50,439 nt of DNA from Tissierellales bacterium (GTDB lineage Bacteria > Bacillota > Clostridia > Tissierellales > Dethiosulfatibacteraceae). Made by a program: the position numbers and the translations under genes. How positions within the stretch are numbered: position 1 is the first letter of the stretch; each line of letters starts with the position of its first letter. Below the pieces are notes generated by a model. The model had not been told where the DNA came from. It saw nothing but the letters and a program-made list of their open reading frames with translations, and ran no database searches. The stretch lies in the NCBI GenBank assembly GCA_016938195.1, contig JAFGVC010000027.1, positions 1-50,439 on the forward strand. The letters are read 5' to 3'. Below, piece after piece: positions 28,434 to 37,095 of this stretch.

Positions 28434-30509
28434 ATGAAAAGTATCGCCGTTGTGACGGATTCAATTTATAAAAGCAATCGACGAAGTAATGTCGGAGATA
28501 CAATCCGTAGCAATCTTCTCGAGGTTTTCGGCAATGATGTCGCCGTCAACAATTACTATATCGATAGACTTAAATATGGTGATTTGATTAAAGAAGATAT
28601 TGTGATTGTCATGGCCGGATCAAGAGCTATAAAAGTAAAGGATTATGTTTCCAATCCGGATAAGATGGTGTTGGCAAAAAGAACCTTTCTAAAAAACAGC
28701 ATCTATCCTTTGTTTGCAATACCTGAAAACACGGATGTTCTAGTGGTCAACGACGACATAGAAACTGTGTTGGACTCCGTTTCCTCATTGTACAATATCG
28801 GTGTCAAACACGTAAATCTCATCCCATATGAGCAGGGTAAGGACTACCGACATATTCGCTATGCCGTTTCTCCGTCAGAACCGGAGCTAGTCCCCGACTA
28901 TATCGAAAAGGTTTTGAACGTGGGTAGTCGGGTCGTTGATATACCAACGATGCTTCAGATTATCAGCGAGCTTGGGATTAATAGCAAGACAGTGCAACAA
29001 AATCTATATTATTATTACCAAAAAATATTTAGTGCGAATGAAAGTGTTACAGAAAATTACAACGACTTGATCAGGAGGACTGAGGAGCTTGATTATTTGC
29101 TTGACTTATCGCATGATGGCATTCTATTGACTAATGATGAAGGAACAATTCTCATTTCAAATAAAAAATTCATGGAAATATTTGACATAAAAAGTGATAT
29201 TTTGGGCAGAAAATTGCATGATATATTGGAAGAGGTTGACATTGCCAAATATTACAAAGATGATTATTCAGACGATTTGATTAACTTCAAGAAGAAATAT
29301 ATCAATCTGGAGAAAAAGAATATCGTTCACTACAATAACGAAGCGAGAATGTATTTCAGCTTTCAAGAAATCACCTATATCAAGAAGCTAGAGCAGAATT
29401 TATCGCAGAAGCTCAGACAAAAGGGACAGATTGCAAGATATCATTTTTCGGATATCATTACTTATTCAGACAATGTGCAAAGGGTCATAGAAAAAAGCAG
29501 AAAAATTGCCGGAACAGACTTGACCGTTATGATAACAGGCGAAAGCGGAACGGGTAAGGAGGTACTGGCACAAGCCATCCACAACGAATCGGGACGTAAA
29601 AATCAACCCTTCATTGCAATTAATGCAGCGGCCATACCTGAAAACCTCCTTGAAAGTGAGCTGTTCGGATACGTTGGCGGATCTTTTACAGGAGCATTGA
29701 AAAGCGGAAAAAAAGGACTGTTTGAATTAGCCAATAACGGAACCATCTTTTTAGATGAGATTGGAGATATGCCTAACCATCTTCAGTCCAAGCTCTTGCG
29801 TGTATTGCAGGAGAGACAGATTACACCTATTGGGTCTGAAAGCATTATAGATATTGACGTGCGTATTATTGCAGCCACGCATCGCAATCCACTCAAAATG
29901 ACTGAGGAGGGTGGCTTTAGAAAGGATTTGTTCTACAGACTCAATGTATTTCAGCTTGAACTACCGCCTTTACGCAATCGATCAAATGATATTATTCCCT
30001 TGATGCACTATTTTACAGATCAACGTTTTACCTTTAATAAAGAAGCCATCGAGGTACTACACGGCTATCATTGGCCCGGTAATATCAGGGAGCTACACAA
30101 CGTTGCCAATTATCTTTCAATTATAGAGGAAAATAGTCAAGTTGACTTATCGGCGCTCCCAAGGTACATTATTGACAGTGTCTATAGTCCTGAGAATCAA
30201 AAACAAGAGATGCAAATAGAAAAAGAGCAGCTCGTCATCAGTGAAAAAACGGATGAGAAAATGACGCGCGAAGTGTTGCAGGCTATCAAAACACTTAACG
30301 ATATGGGTAAATCAGCCGGTAGAAAGCACATCATATTACTGATGAAAAGGCAGGGAATTGAAATAGGAGAAGGCAAGCTAAAAAAAATCCTACTAACAGT
30401 AAAAGATTTAGAAATGATAGATGTCTATCAAGGAAGAACCGGAAATATTTTGACAGCGAAGGGGAAAGCATACTTAAAAATAGATGATCAAATCGAAAAC
30501 AGGACTTAA
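28434..30509 (+). CDS. Sigma-54-dependent transcriptional activator with PAS domain
   Basis: A 691-residue enhancer-binding protein. Residues 1-200 form an unassigned sensor-like region; a PAS-like domain lies at about 215-310 (HDGILLTNDEGTI). The AAA+ domain has Walker A GESGTGKE (369-376), the sigma-54 contact loop as GSFTGA (416-421) where GAFTGA is usual, and Walker B GTIFLDE (436-442). The C-terminus lacks a plain Fis-type helix-turn-helix and instead looks like a winged-helix (from about 610). It is divergent from the -24/-12 promoter of the peptide operon, its probable target; cyuA downstream is another possible one. Confidence 0.93.
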   Translation: MKSIAVVTDSIYKSNRRSNVGDTIRSNLLEVFGNDVAVNNYYIDRLKYGDLIKEDIVIVMAGSRAIKVKDYVSNPDKMVLAKRTFLKNSIYPLFAIPENTDVLVVNDDIETVLDSVSSLYNIGVKHVNLIPYEQGKDYRHIRYAVSPSEPELVPDYIEKVLNVGSRVVDIPTMLQIISELGINSKTVQQNLYYYYQKIFSANESVTENYNDLIRRTEELDYLLDLSHDGILLTNDEGTILISNKKFMEIFDIKSDILGRKLHDILEEVDIAKYYKDDYSDDLINFKKKYINLEKKNIVHYNNEARMYFSFQEITYIKKLEQNLSQKLRQKGQIARYHFSDIITYSDNVQRVIEKSRKIAGTDLTVMITGESGTGKEVLAQAIHNESGRKNQPFIAINAAAIPENLLESELFGYVGGSFTGALKSGKKGLFELANNGTIFLDEIGDMPNHLQSKLLRVLQERQITPIGSESIIDIDVRIIAATHRNPLKMTEEGGFRKDLFYRLNVFQLELPPLRNRSNDIIPLMHYFTDQRFTFNKEAIEVLHGYHWPGNIRELHNVANYLSIIEENSQVDLSALPRYIIDSVYSPENQKQEMQIEKEQLVISEKTDEKMTREVLQAIKTLNDMGKSAGRKHIILLMKRQGIEIGEGKLKKILLTVKDLEMIDVYQGRTGNILTAKGKAYLKIDDQIENRT

Positions 30510-30524
30510 AAAAGGATAATAAAC

Positions 30525-30537
30525 AGGATTAAATCCT
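30525..30537. repeat. Small palindrome upstream of cyuA
   Basis: AGGATT-A-AATCCT in the 63-bp gap between the activator gene and cyuA. It could be an operator; no promoter is evident, so cyuA may be read through from the activator gene. Confidence 0.3.
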
Positions 30538-30572
30538 ATAAAACAACCCATTAATAATACAGGAGAGACAAA

Positions 30573-31838
30573 ATGGAAGATTTATATTTAAAAATACTGA
30601 ATGAAGAGCTCATTCCCGCGTTAGGATGTACAGAACCAATAGCTGTTGCATACGCTGCAGCAAAAGCGAGAGATACCTTGGGAGCTATGCCGGAAAAGAT
30701 GGATGTAGCCTGTAGCGGCAACATCATCAAAAATGTGAAGGGTGTTATTGTGCCGGGCACACATAATATGAAAGGCGTTGACACGGCAGCCGTTTTAGGT
30801 GCAGTCGCCGGAGATCCGGATGCGAAGCTGCAGGTACTTGCAGGCGTGGAAGAAAAGCACGTTGAAATCACAAAAGCGCTATTGAAGGACAAAATGTGTC
30901 GAGTCACATTGGAAGAAGGCGTAGAAAATCTATATATAAAAGTATTAGCCTCGAAAGGAGAAGACTCTGCCGAAGTTATCATCAAGGACCAACATACCAA
31001 TATTATCTCTATAAAGAAAAACGGCGTGACGATATATAATAAAGAACAGGATATTGAAGACAACCCATCAAAGCAAAAGAGCAATGCAGATTTTTTGACG
31101 GTCAGAGGCATATATGATTATATCAATACAGTCGATACGAAGACCTTAAAAGACTTATTGGATATCCAGATCAGCATGAACATCAAAATTGCGGAAGAAG
31201 GTCTCCACAAGCCTTTCGGCGCAAATGTCGGAAAAGTGCTTCTCAAAACTTATGGAAATGAAGTAGACAACATGGCAAAAGCATATTCTGCAGCAGGCTC
31301 AGACGCCAGGATGGGAGGTTGCACATTGCCGGTTGTGATTAATTCAGGCAGTGGCAATCAAGGATTGACCGTTTCATTGCCGGTCATTACCTATGCTAGA
31401 TACCTAAAAGCATCGGACGAACAACTGTATCGCGCATTAGCACTAAGCAATTTAATAGCCATCTATATTAAAAAGGGAATCGGCAAATTATCTGCTTATT
31501 GTGGCGTTGTCAGTGCTGCCACAGGGAGTGGCGCAGGCATTGCGTATCTTGAAGGGGCTCCCTTTGAGGTCATTAGCAAGACCATCACCAATACCCTTGG
31601 AAATACTTCAGGTATTCTATGTGATGGCGCAAAGGCTTCTTGTGCAGCTAAAGTAGCTTCAGCTGTAGATTCGGCTATCATGGGTTATCATATTGCAAAG
31701 GAAGGCTACACATTTTCGGCAGGAGAAGGACTTGTGAAAAGCAGCGTTGAATCGACGATTAAAAGTATTGGAAGAGTCGCAAAAGAAGGCATGAAAGAGA
31801 CAGATGTTAAAATTTTAAATATTATGCTTGAAGATTAA
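30573..31838 (+). CDS. cyuA: L-cysteine desulfidase / UPF0597-type serine dehydratase alpha-like protein
   Basis: A 421-residue protein of the CyuA/YhaM family, which degrades L-cysteine to pyruvate, ammonia and sulfide with an iron-sulfur cluster. The N-terminal motif IPALGCTEPIA holds Cys19; further cysteines at 250 (ARMGGCTLP), 310, 350 and 357 (GILCDGAKASCAAK) are candidates for cluster ligands and the catalytic residue. AGGAG precedes the ATG. The location after the peptide-operon activator suits amino-acid catabolism. Confidence 0.88.
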   Translation: MEDLYLKILNEELIPALGCTEPIAVAYAAAKARDTLGAMPEKMDVACSGNIIKNVKGVIVPGTHNMKGVDTAAVLGAVAGDPDAKLQVLAGVEEKHVEITKALLKDKMCRVTLEEGVENLYIKVLASKGEDSAEVIIKDQHTNIISIKKNGVTIYNKEQDIEDNPSKQKSNADFLTVRGIYDYINTVDTKTLKDLLDIQISMNIKIAEEGLHKPFGANVGKVLLKTYGNEVDNMAKAYSAAGSDARMGGCTLPVVINSGSGNQGLTVSLPVITYARYLKASDEQLYRALALSNLIAIYIKKGIGKLSAYCGVVSAATGSGAGIAYLEGAPFEVISKTITNTLGNTSGILCDGAKASCAAKVASAVDSAIMGYHIAKEGYTFSAGEGLVKSSVESTIKSIGRVAKEGMKETDVKILNIMLED

Positions 31839-31869
31839 GAAATCTCTTTAGATTGACAAAATGTCATCC

Positions 31870-31898
31870 TTGTAAAATGCATAAAAATAAGGTATGAT
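31870..31898 (+). promoter_or_regulatory. Candidate promoter of rarD
   Basis: TTGTAA (31870-31875), 17-bp spacer, TATGAT (31893-31898), 30 bp before the rarD ATG. A TTGACA further upstream (31853) lacks a well-spaced -10. Confidence 0.5.
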
Positions 31899-31928
31899 GA
31901 TTATTAGTCAAAATTCTAGAGGAAACTA

Positions 31929-32816
31929 ATGGATAGAAAAAATTACATTCAAGGATTAATATACGGAGGCCTAGCTTTTACCTTATGGGGCTTCCTTCCT
32001 TTATATTGGAGAACAGTGAGCGCGATTAGTCCTTATCAGGTTTTTGCGCACAGGGTGGTCTGGTCGTTTATATTTGTTGTGATTTTGATGAATATGAGAA
32101 AAGAATGGAAGCCTTTCTTTTTTCTAATCAAAGATATCAGAAATTGGCCCGGGATAGTGGCACCTGCCATGACGATTTCTTTTAACTGGCTTCTTTTCAT
32201 CTGGGCGGTCAACAATGGATACGTATTAGAATCGAGCTTGGGATATTACATCAATCCGTTGGTGCTCACACTTATCGGAGCCGTTTTTCTCAACGAAAAA
32301 CTCAATCGGCTTCAAATGATCGGCATTGCATTTGCTACCGTTGGAGTAGCTATTAAATCAATCTCGTATGGGCGGATTCCCTATATTGCACTTTCATTAG
32401 CCTTCTCATTTGCTATCTATGGTGTATTGAAAAAGAGGTCCAAGTTGAAATCTCTCTATGGCCTTGGATTTGAAACCTATGTGGTCAGCCTGCCGGCCTT
32501 AATCTATATTTTGTTTTCAGAATTTCAAGGCCATGGCATCTCAGGCAACCTGAGCTGGTATTATTGGATTCTCATTGCCTTTAGTGGCGTAGCGACAGCC
32601 ATTCCGTTGCTTTTGTATGCTGAGAGCACCAAAAAATTACCGTTAACCGTTTTAGGATTTTTGCAATATATCGCGCCAACGCTTATGCTGATTCTAGGTG
32701 TTTTTGTCTACCGGGAACCCTTTGACAGTATCTCATTGATAGCTTTTGGTCTGATATGGATTGGACTGGCCTTCTTTTCATATTCACAATACCGGTTGCT
32801 TAAAAGAAAAAAATAA
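31929..32816 (+). CDS. rarD: RarD-family EamA transporter
   Basis: A 295-residue membrane protein with about ten helices in two EamA repeats. RarD hallmarks are the N-terminal YGGLAFTLWGFLPLYW and LESSLGYYINPL near residue 100, and FLQYIAPTLMLILGVFVYREPF near 250. Substrate unknown; the family is often annotated as chloramphenicol-sensitive protein. It ends at a terminator before the riboswitch. Confidence 0.92.
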   Translation: MDRKNYIQGLIYGGLAFTLWGFLPLYWRTVSAISPYQVFAHRVVWSFIFVVILMNMRKEWKPFFFLIKDIRNWPGIVAPAMTISFNWLLFIWAVNNGYVLESSLGYYINPLVLTLIGAVFLNEKLNRLQMIGIAFATVGVAIKSISYGRIPYIALSLAFSFAIYGVLKKRSKLKSLYGLGFETYVVSLPALIYILFSEFQGHGISGNLSWYYWILIAFSGVATAIPLLLYAESTKKLPLTVLGFLQYIAPTLMLILGVFVYREPFDSISLIAFGLIWIGLAFFSYSQYRLLKRKK

Positions 32817-32845
32817 GATAAAAAAATATTTCAATATTTTTTCGA

Positions 32846-32868
32846 CCAACTATCGACGTTGGTTTTTT
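32846..32868 (+). terminator. Terminator after rarD
   Basis: CCAAC, 7-nt loop, GTTGG, then TTTTTT. An AT-only perfect hairpin precedes it (32821-32842). Confidence 0.7.
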
Positions 32869-32886
32869 ATTATGGTATTATATGAC

Positions 32887-32980
32887 AAACAGAGTAGGGA
32901 AGATGCGTTAAGTGTTAAGGGATGGGGAGTGGCCCTTAGACGAAAGGATGATCCTGCGATATCTTTCTTCTTCCGCTGTT
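32887..32980 (+). ncRNA. Tetrahydrofolate (THF) riboswitch
   Basis: The RNA matches the THF (folT) riboswitch layout. It opens AACAG-AGTAG, has the conserved GCGTTAAGTG block, a hairpin TTAAGGG/CCCTTAG, and closes with CTTCCGCTGTT, whose ends pair with the start (AACAG/CTGTT, then GGAAGA/TCTTCC flanking the AGTAG bulge). It sits just upstream of a folate transporter gene. The closing strand CTTCCGC can also pair with GCGGGAG (33003-33009), and TCTTCC with the Shine-Dalgarno GGAGGA, so control of translation start is likely. Confidence 0.88.
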
Positions 32981-33033
32981 AAAGTAGAAAATCTATTTTA
33001 TTGCGGGAGTATTGCTCAATCTTAGGAGGATTT

Positions 33034-33813
33034 ATGAAGAGTGATACTTTAAAAAGCAAGAGCTTTTTATCAACCCGGTCTCTTGTGACAGTCAGTTTAC
33101 TGATAGCGATTAGCATTGTATTGGCCAGAATATTTGGCATCATGGTTCCGGTTGCCGGATTACCGGCGCTCAAAATCAATTTTTCAGCCGTTCCGTTGCT
33201 GATGGCCGGAATATTCTACGGTCCCCTGGCAGGATTTATTGCCGGTGCTTTATCAGATGTTATTGGCTACATCATCAACCCGATGGGACCCTATTTTCCG
33301 GGATTTACCATTACAACAGCTTTGACAGGTATGATCCCAGGGCTCATATTCAAAACAGTGAGAAACAACCCCAGACTGTCAAAAATCAATTTCAACTATA
33401 TCAATGCAGGCTTTATCGCGTTGATGACGGTCGGACTCGGTTACGCCTTTTACTTAAAAGGAGTACTGACCTTTGACCAAGGCATAGCCTATAATGGCAT
33501 ACCCATTCACACGGCTATGATTGCACTGATTGGTGCGATTGTTCTGGCTTATGCCGCTATCCCGTTTTACATTGATAAAACGGTCAAATTTGAATCGAAG
33601 CTTTATGCCTTCGACAAAATATATTTTGTCGTGAGCGTTACCCAGATGATCTGTTCCTTGATGCTAAACACCTATTTTCTTTCAATCATGTTTGGCAAGG
33701 GATTTCTGGTCTTTCTTCCTACACGAATCATGACCAACTATATCATGATACCGATGTATACCATCATCATCATCGTGCTGATGAAAGCCCTTCGATTAGA
33801 AAAAGAATATTAA
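33034..33813 (+). CDS. folT: Folate ECF transporter S component
   Basis: A 259-residue membrane protein with about six helices, substrate-binding subunit of an energy-coupling-factor vitamin transporter. The ATG at 33034 follows AGGAGG; an in-frame TTG at 33001 lies inside the riboswitch expression platform and is rejected. Characteristic segments are LPALKINFSAVPLLMAGIFYGP and GALSDVIGYIINPMGPYFPGFT. The ECF module genes are not in the window. The THF riboswitch upstream supports folate as substrate. Confidence 0.92.
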   Translation: MKSDTLKSKSFLSTRSLVTVSLLIAISIVLARIFGIMVPVAGLPALKINFSAVPLLMAGIFYGPLAGFIAGALSDVIGYIINPMGPYFPGFTITTALTGMIPGLIFKTVRNNPRLSKINFNYINAGFIALMTVGLGYAFYLKGVLTFDQGIAYNGIPIHTAMIALIGAIVLAYAAIPFYIDKTVKFESKLYAFDKIYFVVSVTQMICSLMLNTYFLSIMFGKGFLVFLPTRIMTNYIMIPMYTIIIIVLMKALRLEKEY

Positions 33814-33841
33814 AAAAAGGAGTTCCCCACTCCTTTTTTTT
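33812..33841 (+). terminator. Terminator after folT
   Basis: AAAAAAAGGAGT, loop TCCCC, ACTCCTTTTTTTT: a perfect stem with U-run. The A-run makes it usable from the minus strand (downstream of tRNA-Gly) too. Confidence 0.9.
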
Positions 33842-33866
33842 AATGCTTATTTGATTGTAAATCCTT

Positions 33867-33940
33867 TGGAGCGGGTGATGGGAATCGAACCCACACCGTT
33901 GGCTTGGGAAGCCAGAGCTCTACCACTAAGCAACACCCGC
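33867..33940 (-). tRNA. tRNA-Gly (anticodon CCC)
   Basis: Read on the minus strand: acceptor GCGGGTG/CACCCGC, T-arm GGGTTCGATTCCC, encoded TCCA end, 74 nt. The anticodon loop TTCCCAA gives CCC. The anticodon stem has one C-A mismatch at its far end. Confidence 0.95.
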
Positions 33941-34000
33941 ATATTCATCGCCAAGGCATAAATATAGTTTAGCATAAAATTTCATTTAGTCAATTTATTC

Positions 34001-34029
34001 TTGACAAAAAATAAAAAAAATGATAAAGT
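34001..34029 (+). promoter_or_regulatory. Promoter of the gpx-ohrR operon
   Basis: TTGACA (34001-34006), 17-bp spacer, TAAAGT (34024-34029). The transcription start would fall in the OhrR-box-like sequence. Confidence 0.75.
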
Positions 34030-34033
34030 TTAC

Positions 34034-34065
34034 TCAATCAAATTGTTTACAATTAAATTGAATAA
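34034..34065. promoter_or_regulatory. OhrR-box-like operator
   Basis: TACAATTAAATTGAA (34048-34062) is near-identical to the TACAATT-AATTGTA dyad bound by OhrR in Bacillus. A second, weaker dyad AATCAAATTG abuts it on the left. It covers the expected transcription start of the gpx-ohrR operon, the position expected for repression by the adjacent ohrR product. Confidence 0.65.
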
Positions 34066-34102
34066 AATAAAAATAAACTATTAAATCAAAAAGGAGAAAA
34101 AC

Positions 34103-34633
34103 ATGAAACTATATGATTATGAAGTAGAAAAAGTAGACGGTACCAAAATAACATTAAAAGAATATGAAGGTAAGGTCCTCTTGATCGTGAATACAGCCAC
34201 CGGATGTGGTTTTACCCCTCAATATGAAGGACTCGAAGAGCTGTACAAAGCCTACAAAGAACAAGGACTTGAAATTCTTGACTTTCCATGCAACCAATTT
34301 CTAGGACAGGCACCAGGCACCAATGAAGAAATTGTAAATTTCTGCAAAGTCAATTTCGGCACTACCTTTGAGACCTTTGCAAAAATAGATGTCAATGGAG
34401 AACAAGCGCATCCGCTCTACAAATACTTGAAAGAGCAAGCGCCTACAGATGAAGATAACGGCGGTATGGCGGGATTGCTTCTTAAATTAAAGGATAAATT
34501 CTCAGTAACAAAACACGAAATCCAGTGGAATTTCACTAAATTTTTAATCGACAGACAAGGAAATGTCATTAAACGATTTGCTCCAACAGTCAAGCCGGAA
34601 GAACTAAAAGAGCATATAGAGAAGCTGATCTAA
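34103..34633 (+). CDS. Glutathione peroxidase-family thiol peroxidase
   Basis: A 176-residue peroxidase, cysteine type. The peroxidatic Cys is in NTATGCGFTPQYEGLE, the family also has FPCNQFLGQAPGTNEEI (Gln and the possible resolving Cys) and the late WNFTKFLID motif with the catalytic Trp and Asn. In bacteria such enzymes usually use thioredoxin and reduce organic hydroperoxides. AAAGGAG precedes the ATG. It is co-transcribed with the OhrR-type regulator, whose gene starts directly after its stop. Confidence 0.93.
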   Translation: MKLYDYEVEKVDGTKITLKEYEGKVLLIVNTATGCGFTPQYEGLEELYKAYKEQGLEILDFPCNQFLGQAPGTNEEIVNFCKVNFGTTFETFAKIDVNGEQAHPLYKYLKEQAPTDEDNGGMAGLLLKLKDKFSVTKHEIQWNFTKFLIDRQGNVIKRFAPTVKPEELKEHIEKLI

Positions 34634-35098
34634 ATGAAAAAAGAAGATTTTGAAAATTACGAAAGTCTTCTCCTTGACAATCAACTGTGCTTTCCTCTAT
34701 ACGCCTCCTCAAGATTGATTATTAGGCTATACACACCTATCCTTGAACCCTTTGGGCTCACATACACCAAGTATATCGTTATGTTAGCCCTTTGGGAGAA
34801 CGATCATCTATCAGTCAAGGATTTAGGCGACAAGCTGTTTCTCGATTCCGGCACACTGACGCCACTTCTAAAAAAACTCGAAGTCCAAGGACTCATCCAT
34901 CGAGAAAGAAGTCCGGAGGATGAGCGTAATGTGATGATCACACTTACCAAAAAAGGACAGGCTTTAAAAGAAGAAGCGTTGGTTATCCCACAAAAGGTGG
35001 GCGCATGTCTCAATCTAAATCCTGAAGAATTCAAAGAATTGCACAGATTGCTGCATCTTATACTAAAAGATAGCATCAAAACAAAATGCGGCATTTAA
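34634..35098 (+). CDS. ohrR: OhrR-like MarR-family peroxide sensor
   Basis: A 154-residue MarR-type repressor. Cys19 in the motif LLLDNQLCFPLYASSR matches the reactive cysteine of OhrR, oxidised by organic hydroperoxides. The winged helix is around SVKDLGDKLFLDSGTLTPLLKKLE, with the wing SPEDERNVMI. A cysteine near the C-terminus (152) could form a disulfide, as in two-Cys OhrR. The gene abuts gpx, so it likely represses that operon through the dyad at 34048. Confidence 0.9.
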   Translation: MKKEDFENYESLLLDNQLCFPLYASSRLIIRLYTPILEPFGLTYTKYIVMLALWENDHLSVKDLGDKLFLDSGTLTPLLKKLEVQGLIHRERSPEDERNVMITLTKKGQALKEEALVIPQKVGACLNLNPEEFKELHRLLHLILKDSIKTKCGI

Positions 35099-35107
35099 AA
35101 AAATACA

Positions 35108-35136
35108 TTGATAATCTAGATGAATTGTATTAAAAT
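35108..35136 (+). promoter_or_regulatory. Promoter of tRNA-Pro
   Basis: TTGATA (35108-35113), 17-bp spacer, TAAAAT (35131-35136), 13 bp upstream of the tRNA. Confidence 0.65.
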
Positions 35137-35149
35137 AAATGAAGTAAGT

Positions 35150-35226
35150 CGGGGCATAGCTCAGTTTGGTAGAGTGCTTGACTGGGGGTCAAGAGGCCGC
35201 AGGTTCAAGTCCTGTTGCTCCGACCA
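35150..35226 (+). tRNA. tRNA-Pro (anticodon GGG)
   Basis: Acceptor CGGGGCA pairs with TGCTCCG (one G-U), the anticodon stem is CTTGA/TCAAG around loop CTGGGGG, T-arm GCAGG TTCAAGT CCTGT, encoded CCA. 77 nt. It marks the boundary between core genes and the defence island. Confidence 0.95.
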
Positions 35227-35244
35227 ATATTTATTAGATGGATA

Positions 35245-35269
35245 GCCTGTGAATGCTTCACAGGCTTTT
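35245..35269 (+). terminator. Terminator of tRNA-Pro
   Basis: GCCTGTGAA, loop TGC, TTCACAGGC, then TTTT. Confidence 0.85.
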
Positions 35270-35541
35270 GTTGTAATCCTGAAAGGCATTTATTCAAGTT
35301 TAGCTTGCAAAATACAATATAATAAATTAAAATTAATGTATGTTTGCGGGGTGAAAAAAGTGGGGGATATTCAATACATCATAGGATAGCAAAATTTGAA
35401 GCCCTTCTTACTTATGGATGGGTTTTTGTTTTTGGGTTGATAGACGCTTAAGCTAAGGCGATTGATAAAAGTCTACAATTAGATTATAACTTTCTAAGAG
35501 GGTTACAACGAGAATTCATAACAACAACCGGAGGTATTAAA
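35270..35541. other. Non-coding junction before the hsd operon
   Basis: No gene is seen. Weak hairpin AGCCC/GGGTT followed by T-rich sequence near 35400-35425 may be a remnant terminator. The hsd promoter lies at 35462-35490. This is where a tRNA-associated island boundary would be expected; I did not find a second copy of the tRNA 3' end within the window. Confidence 0.5.
35462..35490 (+). promoter_or_regulatory. Promoter of the hsd operon
   Basis: TTGATA (35462-35467), 17-bp spacer, TATAAC (35485-35490), about 50 bp before the hsdM ATG. Confidence 0.6.
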
Positions 35542-37095
35542 ATGTCAAGTGCAGCACAACGTAGAGAATTACAATCTCAAATCTGGAAAATAGCCAATGA
35601 TGTCCGTGGGTCAGTAGATGGATGGGATTTTAAGCAATATGTTTTAGGAACGCTTTTTTATCGTTTTATTAGTGAAAACTTTTCTAGTTACTTTGAAGCA
35701 GGTGACGAAAGTATCAAATATGCAGAGCTTCATGATGATGTTATTAATAAAGAAATAAAAGAGGATGCAATTAAAACAAAAGGTTACTTCATATATCCCA
35801 CGCAATTGTTTACTAATATTGCGAAGACAGCTAATAAAAATGATAGCTTGAATACTGATTTAGCGGCAATATTTTCTGCCATTGAAAGCTCAGCAAATGG
35901 TTATCCGTCAGAATTGGATATCAAAGGATTGTTCGCTGATTTTGACACTACAAGTAATAGACTTGGGAATACTGTAAAAGAAAAAAACAATCGTTTAGCT
36001 GCTGTCATTAAAGGTGTTGAGGAGCTTAATTTCGGTAAGTTTGAAGAAAATCATATTGATCTTTTTGGGGATGCTTATGAGTTTCTTATTTCTAATTATG
36101 CTGCTAATGCAGGAAAATCAGGTGGTGAGTTTTTTACTCCTCAGTCGGTATCGAGGTTGATTGCTCAATTAGCTATACATAAGCAAACAAGCATTAATAA
36201 GATATATGACCCGGCAGCCGGTTCAGGTTCACTCTTATTACAAGCGAAAAAACAGTTTGATGCTCATATTATAGAAGATGGTTTTTATGGACAGGAAATA
36301 AATCATACAACCTATAACCTTGCACGCATGAATATGTTTTTACATAATATTAACTATGATAAGTTTAATATTGCGTTAGGCAATACGCTCTTAGAGCCTC
36401 ACTTTGGTGATGAAAAACCTTTTGATGCCATAGTGTCTAATCCACCTTATTCAGTAAATTGGATTGGTAGTGATGACCCAACACTAATAAATGATGAAAG
36501 ATTTGCCCCTGCAGGTGTATTAGCACCGAAATCAAAAGCTGATTTTGCCTTTGTACTGCATGCCCTGAGTTATCTTTCAAGTAAGGGACGTGCTGCTATC
36601 GTTTGTTTTCCTGGGATTTTTTACCGTGGCGGAGCAGAACAAAAAATCAGGAAGTATCTAATTGATAACAACTTTGTTGAAACCGTTATTTCATTGGCTC
36701 CTAACCTTTTTTACGGGACTTCAATAGCGGTTAATATTTTAGTTCTTTCTAAGCATAAAAGCGATAATAAAACCCAGTTTATTGATGCAAGCGGGGAAGA
36801 ATTTTATAAGAAGGAAACTAACAATAACATATTAACTGATAAACATATTGAAAAAATCATGAAAATGTTTGACAGTAAAGAAGACGTTGAATATGTTTCA
36901 AAATCTGTTGATTATGATGCAATCGTTCAAAATGATTACAACCTATCTGTAAGTTCATATGTGGAAGCTAAAGATACAAGAGAAGTCATTGATATCAATG
37001 AGTTGAATGCAGAAATTAGAGAAATCGTTTCTCGTGAGCAAGTTCTCCGAGATGAGATTGACAAAATCATTATGGAAATTGAGGTGGGCGAATGA
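35542..37095 (+). CDS. hsdM: Type I restriction-modification system, methyltransferase subunit HsdM
   Basis: A 517-residue N6-adenine methyltransferase. The N-terminal HsdM helical domain is followed by SAM-binding motif I DPAAGSG (223-229) and catalytic motif IV NPPY (300-303). GGAGG precedes the ATG. With HsdS it methylates, and with HsdR it restricts, DNA. It overlaps rhuM by 4 bp (ATGA), so the operon is translationally coupled. Confidence 0.96.
   Translation: MSSAAQRRELQSQIWKIANDVRGSVDGWDFKQYVLGTLFYRFISENFSSYFEAGDESIKYAELHDDVINKEIKEDAIKTKGYFIYPTQLFTNIAKTANKNDSLNTDLAAIFSAIESSANGYPSELDIKGLFADFDTTSNRLGNTVKEKNNRLAAVIKGVEELNFGKFEENHIDLFGDAYEFLISNYAANAGKSGGEFFTPQSVSRLIAQLAIHKQTSINKIYDPAAGSGSLLLQAKKQFDAHIIEDGFYGQEINHTTYNLARMNMFLHNINYDKFNIALGNTLLEPHFGDEKPFDAIVSNPPYSVNWIGSDDPTLINDERFAPAGVLAPKSKADFAFVLHALSYLSSKGRAAIVCFPGIFYRGGAEQKIRKYLIDNNFVETVISLAPNLFYGTSIAVNILVLSKHKSDNKTQFIDASGEEFYKKETNNNILTDKHIEKIMKMFDSKEDVEYVSKSVDYDAIVQNDYNLSVSSYVEAKDTREVIDINELNAEIREIVSREQVLRDEIDKIIMEIEVGE

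Noticed and set aside
32761-32982. Open frame of 73 codons over the end of rarD and the riboswitch
   Set aside because: Its second half is the THF riboswitch and its first half a shifted reading of rarD; no ribosome binding site.
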